Positions 7,493 through 16,454 of a stretch of DNA of 34,942 bases are shown here, piece by piece. The stretch is from Bacteroidaceae bacterium (GTDB taxonomy: Bacteria; Bacteroidota; Bacteroidia; Bacteroidales; Bacteroidaceae). The translations under genes were made by a program, and so were the position numbers. Within the stretch, counting starts at the first letter, position 1. The number at the start of each line of letters is the position of its first letter. Location: positions 1 through 34,942 of the forward strand of contig JAGAZE010000014.1 in assembly GCA_017940185.1 (NCBI GenBank), in the 5' to 3' direction. The notes beneath the pieces were generated by a model. It made no database searches and was not told the DNA's origin. It worked only from the letters and a program-made list of their open reading frames with translations.

Positions 7493-8731
7493 ATGCACAT
7501 CAACATCATTAACATCGCATCGCCGCTGCACGACGAGCAAGCACTCAACCACACACTGCAACAGCTACTGCAACACGTCAACGCTCACCACTCCATCATC
7601 GCCCCACAGCAGGCCAACGATGCCGACAACAACCAACGCCCCACCATACTCTACATCGCCACCGGTGGAACGGAAAACATAGCACGCCATATATTAAGTG
7701 AGCAACTCACCGATACGGCACAACCCATCTGGTTGCTGACATCGCAGCAGAACAACTCGCTGCCTGCCACGCTCGAGATACTGGCTTGGTGTAACAGCCA
7801 TAAGCGAAAGGCTGAAATCATCTATGGCACACCTGCCGACATAGCGCAGCGCATTGACAACATAGGGCGTTGCGCTGAAGCACGACAGCAGTGGGCCACA
7901 CAGCGCATGGCGGTCATCGGACAACCTTCCGACTGGCTCATAGCCTCAGACTACAATGCTGAAACCATACACAGCAAGATAGGAGCCACTGTCGTCGATA
8001 TTCCCATCAACGAACTGTTCGCCGCCCTACAAGGCATCACCGATGAGCAATGCCACAACGACATCGACAACAACGCATGGCTCGCACCACACACAACGAT
8101 GAAGCAGCAATGGCATGCCACGCTCGTTGATGCCACACGCATCTACCTCGCACTAAAAGCGCTCATACAACAACACCGCCTCACAGCACTCACACTGCGA
8201 TGCTTTGACCTGCTCGACACTATACACAATACGGGATGTTGGGCTCTGGCACGACTCAACGCAGAAGGCATCATTGCAGCATGCGAAGGCGATGTACCGG
8301 CCATGCTGTCGATGATGATGGCGCAAACACTGACGAAGCAAACTGGATTTATGGCCAACCCGTCGACTATAGACTACGAAAAGACACAAATCACCTTCGC
8401 ACACTGCACCGTGCCACTCAACATGGTCAACGCTTTCAGCTTCGACACGCACTTCGAGTCGGGAATAGGCATAGGCATACGCGGACAGATGACTGAAGGC
8501 GATATCACACTGCTGAAAGTAAACGGCGACCTCTCGCAACACTATATTGCCGAAGGACAACTGACTGCCAACACCTGCTCGCCGCAACGATGCCGCACTC
8601 AAACGGTCATACAACTCAAAAACCAGCAACAACTGCAACAACTCATCGACCACCCCATAGGCAACCACCACATCATACTCAACGGACACCATCAAGCGCT
8701 TCTACAGCAAGCACTCGCACTACTGAAATAA
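7493..8731 (+). CDS. L-fucose/arabinose isomerase-like protein
   Basis: 412 residues, cytoplasmic. The C-terminal half (from about residue 225) resembles the FucI/AraA-like sugar isomerase fold: ALTLRCFDLL, then NAEGIIAACEGDVPAMLSMMMAQTL, FAHCTVPLNMV and a later region with HFESGIGIGIRG. The conserved glutamates of the metal site appear in AACEGD and HFESG. It is shorter than true FucI (about 590 residues) and belongs to the uncharacterised isomerase-like group. The substrate is not known. It lies 40 bases after relA with no promoter between, and 17 bases before the nitroreductase, which suggests co-transcription. Confidence 0.75.
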   Translation: MHINIINIASPLHDEQALNHTLQQLLQHVNAHHSIIAPQQANDADNNQRPTILYIATGGTENIARHILSEQLTDTAQPIWLLTSQQNNSLPATLEILAWCNSHKRKAEIIYGTPADIAQRIDNIGRCAEARQQWATQRMAVIGQPSDWLIASDYNAETIHSKIGATVVDIPINELFAALQGITDEQCHNDIDNNAWLAPHTTMKQQWHATLVDATRIYLALKALIQQHRLTALTLRCFDLLDTIHNTGCWALARLNAEGIIAACEGDVPAMLSMMMAQTLTKQTGFMANPSTIDYEKTQITFAHCTVPLNMVNAFSFDTHFESGIGIGIRGQMTEGDITLLKVNGDLSQHYIAEGQLTANTCSPQRCRTQTVIQLKNQQQLQQLIDHPIGNHHIILNGHHQALLQQALALLK

Positions 8732-8748
8732 CATACCTCTCACACATC

Positions 8749-9492
8749 ATGAACAACATACGCACGCGTCGCACCATCCGACGCTATACGCAGCAAGATG
8801 TCGACAACCAATTGCTCACCCAACTGCTCGACGATGCCATGCGCACACAAACAATGGGCAACCTGCAACTCTACAGCGTGATTGTCACGCGCGATGCCGA
8901 CATGAAACGCCTACTCGCACCCTTACACTTCCATCAGCCCATGGTGGAACAGGCCCCCGTGGTGCTCACCTTCTGTGCCGACTTCCACCGCACCACACAA
9001 TGGTGCCAACAGCGACAGGCCACGCCGGGATACGACAACCTGTTGTCGCTACTCAACGCCGTGACCGACTGCCTGCTATATTGCCAAACATTCTGCAATC
9101 TGGCTGAAGACAGAGGGCTGGGACTGTGCTTCCTCGGTACTACCATTTACAACGCCCACCACATCATCGAACTCTTGCAGCTGCCCATGCTCACGCTTCC
9201 TGTGGCAACAATCACACTGGGATGGCCCGACGAACAACCAGCACTGACAGACAGATTGCCTGTCAACGCCATACTGCATAGTGAGACGTATCAACAATAC
9301 ACCCCGCAACAAATCGACACCATATATAATATAAAGGAGTCGTTGGCAGAAAACCTGCACTTTGTGGCAGAAAACAAAAAAGAAAATCTGGCGCAGGTGT
9401 TCACCGACTGTCGCTACACCAAACGCGACAACGAAGCCATATCGACACAATTGCTGCACACTTTGCGGCAGCAGGGTTTCATGCCCAAGTGA
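8749..9492 (+). CDS. nitroreductase-family flavoprotein
   Basis: 247 residues. It opens with IRTRRTIRRYTQQDVD, the N-terminal FMN-phosphate-binding signature of the nitroreductase superfamily, and continues with a typical VVLTFCADF strand, a GLGLCFLGTTIYN segment (about 121-133) and TITLGWPDE (about 158-166). It likely uses FMN and NAD(P)H to reduce nitro, quinone or flavin substrates; NfrA/NfsA-like enzymes are the nearest type. The start at 8749 is chosen because the signature begins there; the open frame upstream overlaps the isomerase-like gene. Its last 14 bases overlap the 3' end of the convergent glycosyltransferase gene. Confidence 0.85.
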   Translation: MNNIRTRRTIRRYTQQDVDNQLLTQLLDDAMRTQTMGNLQLYSVIVTRDADMKRLLAPLHFHQPMVEQAPVVLTFCADFHRTTQWCQQRQATPGYDNLLSLLNAVTDCLLYCQTFCNLAEDRGLGLCFLGTTIYNAHHIIELLQLPMLTLPVATITLGWPDEQPALTDRLPVNAILHSETYQQYTPQQIDTIYNIKESLAENLHFVAENKKENLAQVFTDCRYTKRDNEAISTQLLHTLRQQGFMPK

Positions 9493-10687
9493 GCACCTCA
9501 GTCTGAGTCATTATCGTCTTGCTCTCGGCATTGAAAGTGCCGATAGCCGCACGTTGCATGTTGTGGTGCTCTATCATGTCGAACATCTCATCGAAAGCAA
9601 ACAACTCCGTGTCGTACACCAGGCATACCGATGCCGCATTCTTGCTGAGCCCGGCCAGCACGGCATCAGGCGCGTTAGCCTCGACCGTACTACCCTTTTC
9701 CACCAACGACAACATGATGCCCGTCGAACGATGGATATGCTTCACCATCTCGCGCCGACGCTCATCGCTCACCAAGATGTATTCCACATCGAAGGCTGCC
9801 TTTTTAGGCACAAAACCCAGCGCCTTGCGCATGCTCTGCAGCTTCATGCGGACAAGCGTCAACGTAGCCTTCGACCAGATGGCAAACTGTATGGGAAGCG
9901 TTATCCACAAGCGCAGGTGACGATAGTGCTTGCGAAGGAAGATGAGCATCGCCTTGTAGAACACGTGCACATAGCGGAACGACGACTTCTGCGTGCTTTC
10001 ACCCTTATAGTGCAGTATGGGAAAGGGCAGGTAGTAGTTGGTATAGCCTGCCTGCAGTATGCGATAGGCCAGGTCAATATCTTCACCATACATGAAGAAA
10101 GCTTGGTCTAGCAATCCCACATGGTCGAGCACCGTTTTGCGTGTCAGAAAGCAAGCGCCGCTCACTATCTCTATCGGAGCCACCTCGTCCCAGGGAAGGC
10201 CGCTCATATAGTAGTGCCCAAACTTGGGATGGCGCGGAAACAGCTTGCACAGTCCCACCATCTTATAGAACGACGTCATCGGTGTGGGCACACCCCGGCG
10301 CGACTCCAGCGCGCGGGTGCCGTCGCTGTTCAGCATCTTCATGCCCACGGCGCCGGCATCGGGATGCGCATCCAGAAACGCGATGGCACGCTTTAGCGTC
10401 TGCTCGCCGACGATGGTGTCGGGGTTGAGCAGCAACACATAGTCGCTCGTCAGCTGGCGAAGGATGAGATTGTTGCCGCGCGCAAAACCTAGATTGTGAT
10501 GACACTCTATCCACTGCACCTCGGGAAACAGCGGGCGCAGAAAGGCCACACTTCCATCGGAACTGTGATTGTCGGCCACCCACACATCAACGTCCAGCCC
10601 CGCCGACGCACGGCGAAGGCTCTCAAGGCACTGACGAAGGTAGTGCTTCACATTATAGTTGACGATGACAACGGAGAGTTTACTCAT
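9479..10687 (-). CDS. family 2 glycosyltransferase with C-terminal extension
   Basis: 402 residues. The N-terminal GT-A domain has SVVIVNYN (5-11), ADNHSSDGS (38-46), NLGFARGNN (65-73) and LNPDT (88-92, the metal/nucleotide DxD-like site), then SGACFLTRK and the ED of YGEDIDLAYR. This is the rhamnosyltransferase-like GT2 group that builds surface polysaccharide. After about residue 290 there is a separate ~110-residue region (YILVSDERRREMVKHI..AAIGTFNAESKTIM) resembling the CoA-binding-like fold of sugar-phosphate transferases, seen in some Bacteroidetes GT2 proteins. The start overlaps the upstream membrane-protein gene by 8 bases. An in-frame upstream ATG at 10735 lies inside that gene and is rejected. 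Confidence 0.88.
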   Translation of the reverse strand: MSKLSVVIVNYNVKHYLRQCLESLRRASAGLDVDVWVADNHSSDGSVAFLRPLFPEVQWIECHHNLGFARGNNLILRQLTSDYVLLLNPDTIVGEQTLKRAIAFLDAHPDAGAVGMKMLNSDGTRALESRRGVPTPMTSFYKMVGLCKLFPRHPKFGHYYMSGLPWDEVAPIEIVSGACFLTRKTVLDHVGLLDQAFFMYGEDIDLAYRILQAGYTNYYLPFPILHYKGESTQKSSFRYVHVFYKAMLIFLRKHYRHLRLWITLPIQFAIWSKATLTLVRMKLQSMRKALGFVPKKAAFDVEYILVSDERRREMVKHIHRSTGIMLSLVEKGSTVEANAPDAVLAGLSKNAASVCLVYDTELFAFDEMFDMIEHHNMQRAAIGTFNAESKTIMTQTEVLTWA

Positions 10688-11102
10688 CTTGTTGTTTCGT
10701 TTCGTTGTTCCAACGCTGCTGGGTGGGGAACACAAATACCATGGCCAGCAGTAGGATGATGCCGAGATAGGCGAAGGCCACTTTCATAAAGAGGTAATAG
10801 CACACCACATCGGCCATCATCGGCACCCACAGCAACAGCCAGCGCAGTAGTGCCATACGTCCGTAGCTGTCGGCACGCACTCGCAGCTTACGCCGCACGG
10901 TGCGTGTCTGCATCAGGCGCAACGCCACGGGCACGGCAAGGAGCGTCAGCACGCTCATCACCAGCTGGACGACAAACTCTATGGGCTGACGTCCGGCCAA
11001 CACGCCATTGTGCAACGCACCCGTCTCGCCCAACACCACCACAGCGGCTGCAAAGGCAAGACACGCAAAGGCTACTATCTTAAGGCTGTTATGGGTATTC
11101 AT
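10680..11102 (-). CDS. small integral membrane protein
   Basis: 140 residues with about four hydrophobic segments (roughly 7-25, 40-62, 84-102, 106-126) and a basic loop (about 64-76, RTVRRKLRVR). It resembles the DUF4293-type small membrane proteins of Bacteroidetes in size and arrangement, but I am not sure of the family. No catalytic motif is visible. It is the fourth gene of the cstA-recR unit and overlaps the glycosyltransferase start by 8 bases. Confidence 0.7.
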   Translation of the reverse strand: MNTHNSLKIVAFACLAFAAAVVVLGETGALHNGVLAGRQPIEFVVQLVMSVLTLLAVPVALRLMQTRTVRRKLRVRADSYGRMALLRWLLLWVPMMADVVCYYLFMKVAFAYLGIILLLAMVFVFPTQQRWNNETKQQDE

Positions 11103-11170
11103 TCCGTCGGATGTTCTATCTCTTATTATTTTTCTCCTTCTCCTTGTTGTTGCTGCGTGGTGCCACAGAC

Positions 11171-11782
11171 CTACTCTCCCACAGGCATGCGGTTGACTAT
11201 GGCACGTCCCAGTGTCTGCTCGTCGGCATACTGCAACTCATCACCCACGGCAATGCCACGCGCCAACGTGGTAATCTTCACCGCTGCGGGCTGCAGACGC
11301 CGCGTGATGAAGAAGGCTGTGGTGTCGCCCTCCATGGTGCTGCTCAGTGCCAAAATCACCTCTTCCAGATGCTCAGCAGCCACACGGTCTACCAGCGATT
11401 GTATTTCGATATCGTCGGGGCGCACACCATCCATGGGCGATATCAGCCCGCCCAACACATGATAGCGCCCGCGGTATTGCCCGGTATTCTCTATTGCCAA
11501 CACATCCTGCACATTCTCCACCACGCACACCACATGCTGCTGCCGCGTGGTGTCGCTGCAGATGGGGCACGTGGGGGTATCGCTGATGTTGTGGCAAGTG
11601 GTACAATACTGCACGTGGTGCCGCAAGTCGTTGAGCGCCTGAGTCAGACTCTCGGTATACTCTACATCCTGCCGCAACAAGTGTAGCACCTGCCGCAGCG
11701 CCGTCTTGGCACCGATGCCAGGCAACTTGCCCACCTGCAGCACGGCATTCTGCAGCAGTGTAGACGATGAAGCGATGTCCAT
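11171..11782 (-). CDS. recR: recombination mediator RecR
   Basis: 203 residues, full length for RecR. In order: helix-hairpin-helix [11 protein letters not shown] (20-30), the C4 zinc finger (Cys60, Cys63, Cys72, Cys75), and the Toprim domain beginning [16 protein letters not shown] with [10 protein letters not shown]. RecR works with RecF and RecO to load RecA on gapped DNA. Its ATG is two bases after the stop of the upstream beta-barrel gene, and a 68-base gap separates it from the next gene. Confidence 0.96.
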   Translation of the reverse strand: MDIASSSTLLQNAVLQVGKLPGIGAKTALRQVLHLLRQDVEYTESLTQALNDLRHHVQYCTTCHNISDTPTCPICSDTTRQQHVVCVVENVQDVLAIENTGQYRGRYHVLGGLISPMDGVRPDDIEIQSLVDRVAAEHLEEVILALSSTMEGDTTAFFITRRLQPAAVKITTLARGIAVGDELQYADEQTLGRAIVNRMPVGE

Positions 11783-11784
11783 GC

Positions 11785-12273
11785 TTACTTGTAGATGCCG
11801 AAACCTATGCGCAGCCCCACCGTACTATAGTCGGAATGGCTCTGGAACGACTGCTGATAGTAGATGGCAGGCTCGATGGTCACCAAGCCGTTGATGAAGA
11901 AGGCATAGCCTACCTCAAAGCCGGGCATCACGTCGTTGTGGTTGTGGTTGGCATGCAGGAATTGCACGTTGGCACCCAGAAATACGCCATTGTTCTGGAA
12001 GTAGTAGCGTCCGCCGGCACCTAGCTTAAAGTGGTTGGCCACGGCGTCGTTGTCGCTCAGCTCTATCGAGGTCTGCCCCAGCAGCATTATCTGGTCCTTA
12101 ATGAAATAGCCGCCCTGTGCCTGCACACCCAGACGCAACTTCTCAAGGCCGTTGTAGCTCAGGTTAAGTCCTGTGAGCGAGGCACCGGCATACCATTTCT
12201 TCTGTTCAAACTGTGCGTTCGCGCTCAGGGCGATGCCCATGATGAGAGCGAGAGTAATGAGAATTTTTTTCAT
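11785..12273 (-). CDS. small outer-membrane beta-barrel protein
   Basis: 162 residues with a clear signal peptide ([20 protein letters not shown], cleavage before QFEQ). The mature part is a series of alternating beta-strands with glycines and aromatics (GARRYYF-like turns, [10 protein letters not shown] at the end), typical of porin-like or OmpW/OmpA-type small barrels in Bacteroidetes. No specific ligand can be given. The ATG overlaps the cstA stop by 4 bases (ATGA), so it is translated from the same message. Confidence 0.82.
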   Translation of the reverse strand: MKKILITLALIMGIALSANAQFEQKKWYAGASLTGLNLSYNGLEKLRLGVQAQGGYFIKDQIMLLGQTSIELSDNDAVANHFKLGAGGRYYFQNNGVFLGANVQFLHANHNHNDVMPGFEVGYAFFINGLVTIEPAIYYQQSFQSHSDYSTVGLRIGFGIYK

Positions 12274-13748
12274 ATTGTAGGGATATTGTTAGTTTGTTTT
12301 TGTCGTTTCATCCATAGGGCAAACCATGCCAATGCTATCACCACCACGGCCCCTGTCACATAGTAGGCCCACTGTGCTGGCATGGCCAGTGCCTGCGGAC
12401 TCACCACGAGGAATGAGCTGCACACCGCCGTCATCCACAGCGCAGGCAGCAGCGTAATGATGTAGGGTTTGCGGCTGCGCGCCAGATACACTGTCAACAT
12501 CCACAGTGTAAACACAGCCAACGTCTGGTTACTCCATCCAAAATATTGCCATATCACATTGAAGCCGTTAGGATTGCCCATCTGCCACAGCAGCACCAAC
12601 AGGCACACTGCGAAAAGCGGTACGCTGATGAGCAGGCGCTTTGCAATACTGCGCTGCGGCATGTGTAACGCTTCGGCTATGATGAGGCGGGCACTGCGTA
12701 GTGCCGTATCGCCGCTGGTGATGGGGGCTGCCACTACACCCAACAGCGCCAAGATGCCACCCACAACGCCCAGCCAGTCGTTGCACACTATGTTCACTAC
12801 CTTCGGTGCAGCGGTGGCAAATCCGGTCTCCTGAGCACCCGCCATCACAGCATAGCCCGGTGTCGGTTCGGCATAGAAAAAATAGGAAGCCACCGTGGCC
12901 CATATCAGTGCCACGATACCCTCGGTAATCATTGCGCCATAGAAGATGGGGCGCCCCTGCTTTTCGCTCTTCAGGCAACGTGCCATCAGCGGGCTCTGTG
13001 TGGCATGAAAACCACTGATGGCACCGCAGGCAATGGTGATAAACAGGCAGGGGAACAGCGGGTCGGTCCACTTGGTGCCTTCATGCAGGGCACCCATGTT
13101 GCCTATGCCGTCCCACACCTCGGGCAACGATGGCATCTTCAACACCAGCACCACCATCAAGGCAGCTGCCATAAACAACAGGGAGAAGGCAAACAGAGGG
13201 TACACCTTGCCTATTATCTTGTCAATAGGCATCATCGTGGCTATCAGGTAGTAGGCAAAGATTATGACAATCCACATCAGTTCACTGCCCCATATGCCGT
13301 GCAATATTTGCGCGGGACTGTAGACAAACACCGCACCCACCATGACAAGCAGCAGTATAGAGAACATCAGCATCACGGCGCGCGTGCCGCGACCCAGATA
13401 CTTGCCAATGAGTTCAGGCAGACCGGCTCCGTCATGGCGCATGGAGAGCATGCCGCTCAGATAGTCGTGCACAGCACCGCCGAAGATACAGCCCAACACT
13501 ATCCACAGATAGGAAGCCGGACCAAACTTCGCTCCCATAATGGCACCGAAGATAGGACCCGTCCCGGCAATGTTAAGAAACTGTATCATGAAAATCTTCC
13601 AGTTGGGAAGCACAATATAGTCTACCCCATCGGCCTTAGCCACAGCGGGTGTCACACGGTCGTCTGGACCAAACACACGGGCAACAAAGCGTCCGTAGAG
13701 CATATAGCCCAACACTAAAGCACAAATGCTGATAAGAAACGTATACAT
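12270..13748 (-). CDS. cstA: carbon starvation protein CstA (short form)
   Basis: 492 residues with many membrane segments across its length. Family motifs: NIAGTGPIFGAIMGAKFG (59-76), GGAVHDYLSGMLS, and SGFHATQSPLMARC (about 246-259). CstA proteins import pyruvate or peptides during nutrient limitation; this is the short, roughly 490-residue form common in Bacteroidetes rather than the ~700-residue enterobacterial form. It is the first gene of a five-gene minus-strand unit and has a TACATTTG box at 13819-13826. Confidence 0.93.
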   Translation of the reverse strand: MYTFLISICALVLGYMLYGRFVARVFGPDDRVTPAVAKADGVDYIVLPNWKIFMIQFLNIAGTGPIFGAIMGAKFGPASYLWIVLGCIFGGAVHDYLSGMLSMRHDGAGLPELIGKYLGRGTRAVMLMFSILLLVMVGAVFVYSPAQILHGIWGSELMWIVIIFAYYLIATMMPIDKIIGKVYPLFAFSLLFMAAALMVVLVLKMPSLPEVWDGIGNMGALHEGTKWTDPLFPCLFITIACGAISGFHATQSPLMARCLKSEKQGRPIFYGAMITEGIVALIWATVASYFFYAEPTPGYAVMAGAQETGFATAAPKVVNIVCNDWLGVVGGILALLGVVAAPITSGDTALRSARLIIAEALHMPQRSIAKRLLISVPLFAVCLLVLLWQMGNPNGFNVIWQYFGWSNQTLAVFTLWMLTVYLARSRKPYIITLLPALWMTAVCSSFLVVSPQALAMPAQWAYYVTGAVVVIALAWFALWMKRQKQTNNIPTI

Positions 13749-13818
13749 CTAAATCATCTCCCTATTAAAAGTGTCTTTATACGACGCACACTGGGCATGC
13801 CCGTGCCACGCCAACGTG

Positions 13819-13826
13819 CAAATGTA
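13819..13826 (-). promoter_or_regulatory. -7 box TACATTTG for the cstA unit
   Basis: CAAATGTA on the plus strand is TACATTTG on the minus strand, matching TAnnTTTG, about 71 bases before the cstA start. A TTTG (13839-13842, minus) lies upstream but at only 12 bases spacing, shorter than ideal. Confidence 0.5.
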
Positions 13827-13859
13827 CTGACATTATTTCAAACGGAAAGAAAAAATACC

Positions 13860-13867
13860 TATCTTTG
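13860..13867 (+). promoter_or_regulatory. -7 box TATCTTTG for the GHL10 gene
   Basis: Exact TAnnTTTG match 21 bases before the ATG at 13889. It excludes an in-frame TTG at 13865, which lies inside the box, as the start. Confidence 0.6.
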
Positions 13868-13888
13868 CACATCACTACACACAATGCT

Positions 13889-15565
13889 ATGACCCGCCTG
13901 CGTCTCCTTCTCGCCGCCCTCGTCCTCGCTCTCGCCACTACGACAGTAGCACAGCACGCCATGCCACCCAAATATGAGGTGCGCGCCGTATGGCTCACCA
14001 CCATCAAAGGCCTCGACTGGCCTCATGCCTACACACCACATCAACAGAAAGCCGAGCTGTGCCACATACTCGACCAGCTGCAGGCGGCCAACATCAACAC
14101 CATACTGCTGCAAACACGCGTCAGGGGTACCACCATCTACCCCTCTGCCTACGAGCCCTTCGACGTGGCGCTCACAGGTGCCAATGCGCAGACAATGGGC
14201 TATGACCCACTGCAATATGCCATCGAGCAATGCCACAAGCGCGGCATGGAGATACATGCATGGATGGTGACGCTGCCCATCGGACAAGCTTCGCTGCGAG
14301 GATACAAGCACCTGCGCAACACTGTGCCCCACCTAATAAAACGCATCGGCGAAGATTGGTACCTCAACCCCGAGCAACCAGCCACAGCCACCTATCTGGC
14401 AACACTAGCCAGCGAGATAGTGGAGCACTACGACGTCGACGGCATACACCTCGACTACATTCGCTATCCCGAGACATGGCGCAATGCGTCGTCGTCGACG
14501 CCGCAGCAGCGACGCAACAACATCACCGCCATAGTGCGCGCCATACATCACGCCGTCAAGAAACGCAAACCATGGGTGAAGGTAAGTTGTTCGCCAGTGG
14601 GCAAGTATGCTGACCTGCCGCGCTACAGCAGCGGAGGATGGAACGCACGCAATGCCGTAGCACAAGATGCACAGCAGTGGCTCGCAGAAGGAATTATGGA
14701 CCAACTCTATCCCATGATGTACTTCCGCAACAATCAGTTCTTCCCCTTTGCCCTCGACTGGCAAGAGAACGCCGCCCGACGCACCGTAGTGCCAGGACTG
14801 GGCATCTACTTCATGCATCCCTCTGAAGGACGATGGACGCTACACGACATTACGCGCCAACTGGTGTTCCTCCGACAGGAGCACATGGGCTTCGCCTTCT
14901 TCCGCAGCAAGTTCTTCACCGACAACACCAAAGGGCTCTACCACTACGTTGCCCACCGCCACACACCCTACCCTGCCCTCACACCACCCATGACGTGGCA
15001 GCAGTCAACGCCGCCAGCACCACCCACCAATGTGCGCCTCAAGCCTGTACTACAGACCAACACCACATGCCTCGCATGGCAACCGGCACACGCCAACGAC
15101 GACAACGTGCGCTACAACATCTATGCCTCACCCACACTGCCCGTCGATATCAACGACGTGCGCCACCTCATCGCCATACGCGTGGCAGCCACCACTCTCA
15201 CACTGCCCGAAAACACACAGCGCACACCACTACACTACGCCGTAACAACCATTGACCGCTACGGCAACGAGAGCCTGCCCACGCCATGCACCAACACCGC
15301 CACAAACGTAGGCAATGCCATACCGCTCATCACTACCGACGGAAAGACACTGCCACTGCCAAAGGCTGCACTCACCAACAATAGGCAACGACTCATCATC
15401 GCCGACATCACAGGAAAGAGCCTCCACCAGGTGGACATCACTCACGAGGTGAAGGCACTCAACATCCGAGCACTACCCGAAGGCGTCTACCAACTCTACA
15501 CCCGCACACCCGACAACAGACGAAAATGCGTTGCTCTCTTCACCGTAAGAAGGATAAAAAGGTAA
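13889..15565 (+). CDS. GHL10-family secreted glycoside hydrolase-like protein
   Basis: 558 residues with a signal peptide (cleavage near VAQ-HA, residue ~22). The catalytic-type domain starts with YEVRAVWLTTIKGLDWP and includes NTILLQTRVRGTTIYPS, MEIHAWMVTLP and DVDGIHLDYIRYP, where the Asp of HLDY is the expected acid of this GH10-like group (YngK/DUF187). A fibronectin-like segment follows at about 395-475. The C-terminal ~55 residues (LIIADITGK..LPEGVYQLYT) resemble a type A T9SS sorting-like domain. Expected role: surface or periplasmic breakdown of a glycan; the substrate is not visible. It has its own promoter divergent from cstA. Confidence 0.85.
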   Translation: MTRLRLLLAALVLALATTTVAQHAMPPKYEVRAVWLTTIKGLDWPHAYTPHQQKAELCHILDQLQAANINTILLQTRVRGTTIYPSAYEPFDVALTGANAQTMGYDPLQYAIEQCHKRGMEIHAWMVTLPIGQASLRGYKHLRNTVPHLIKRIGEDWYLNPEQPATATYLATLASEIVEHYDVDGIHLDYIRYPETWRNASSSTPQQRRNNITAIVRAIHHAVKKRKPWVKVSCSPVGKYADLPRYSSGGWNARNAVAQDAQQWLAEGIMDQLYPMMYFRNNQFFPFALDWQENAARRTVVPGLGIYFMHPSEGRWTLHDITRQLVFLRQEHMGFAFFRSKFFTDNTKGLYHYVAHRHTPYPALTPPMTWQQSTPPAPPTNVRLKPVLQTNTTCLAWQPAHANDDNVRYNIYASPTLPVDINDVRHLIAIRVAATTLTLPENTQRTPLHYAVTTIDRYGNESLPTPCTNTATNVGNAIPLITTDGKTLPLPKAALTNNRQRLIIADITGKSLHQVDITHEVKALNIRALPEGVYQLYTRTPDNRRKCVALFTVRRIKR

Positions 15566-15676
15566 TAGGCAGAAAGCAAAAGGGAGTAAAGGTTAAAGAG
15601 TTGACATTAAAGTGTAAAACCTTTCTGCGCAAAGAGAGTTCCCGTTATCATTATTGTTATTTCAATTTCAATTTCC

Positions 15677-16261
15677 ATGTCCATCCGTTACACCAAGAAA
15701 TCAAAGCTTCTCGATATTGGTATCAGTGTTGTTGCCGCAGTGCTCTCCGTGAGCATCATGCTCTACGGCGTGGGACATTTCGGCATCAGCGAGGCATGGC
15801 CAGAGTTAGTGCTCAACATCTTTTATATCGCCTGCCTGGTGATGATGTGGATGTACATCTTCAACCGCCTCTCCACACAGCATTTCAACTACTGGTGCAC
15901 CCTGTGCATAGGCTTCACCGTGCTGTTGCGCGATGTTCTCTTCCCGCCACCACTCGATGGATACACACTGCACATCACCTGTCTCACGCTCTCCGTTCTC
16001 CTATTGCTCATGCTCACCTACTTCTATGCACGCAGAAAATGGAAAGCATATATCAAGCGCGACCTATGGCTACTCTTCATTGTAGACATGGCAATAGCAG
16101 CACTCTACAACTACGACATCTACCTCTACCCTATCAACGAATACACCGACTACCTACTCATTGAGATATGGATCAGACCCACCATCATCTACGGACTCGT
16201 AGCATGCTTCGTCAAAGAGGAAGTAAAATCGAAGGAGGAAGAGATAAGAATTGACAATTGA
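15677..16261 (+). CDS. unrecognised integral membrane protein
   Basis: 194 residues, six likely membrane segments (about 12-31, 42-62, 70-86, 95-112, 125-142, 160-178) and a charged tail (KEEVKSKEEEIRID). I do not recognise the family; phosphate-starvation-inducible PsiE has a similar size and layout and is one possibility. It starts 111 bases after the GHL10 stop and has no obvious promoter. A perfect 14-base palindrome begins at its stop codon. Confidence 0.7.
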   Translation: MSIRYTKKSKLLDIGISVVAAVLSVSIMLYGVGHFGISEAWPELVLNIFYIACLVMMWMYIFNRLSTQHFNYWCTLCIGFTVLLRDVLFPPPLDGYTLHITCLTLSVLLLLMLTYFYARRKWKAYIKRDLWLLFIVDMAIAALYNYDIYLYPINEYTDYLLIEIWIRPTIIYGLVACFVKEEVKSKEEEIRIDN

Positions 16262-16274
16262 TAATTGCAATTAT
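16261..16274. other. 14-base perfect palindrome
   Basis: ATAATTGCAATTAT is fully self-complementary and begins on the last base of the TGA stop of the membrane protein. There is only a short T-rich tail, so it may be a weak terminator or a protein-binding site. Confidence 0.4.
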
Positions 16275-16331
16275 TTAACCCCAAATCCTCTTTTCTCTCC
16301 CCCCACCAACGACCATTTTCTAATTAAAATC

Positions 16332-16362
16332 TTGCATATGCGCCCACATGTTGCTACATTTG
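16332..16362 (+). promoter_or_regulatory. promoter of the zinc peptidase gene
   Basis: TTG at 16332-16334, then 20 bases, then TACATTTG at 16355-16362 (TAnnTTTG). Spacing is ideal for the Bacteroidetes primary sigma factor. The gene starts at 16455, leaving a leader of roughly 85 bases. Confidence 0.65.
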
Positions 16363-16454
16363 CCGTACAGAATGCACACGATACAGGCAGCCCGCCTAGC
16401 CCTGGCGCAAGCGGTATGCCCATAACAATGATGTAGAACCAATATTATTATACT

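Noticed and set aside
13865-13888. TTG at 13865 as start of the GHL10 gene
   Set aside because: It lies within the TATCTTTG box; ATG 13889 starts the signal peptide.
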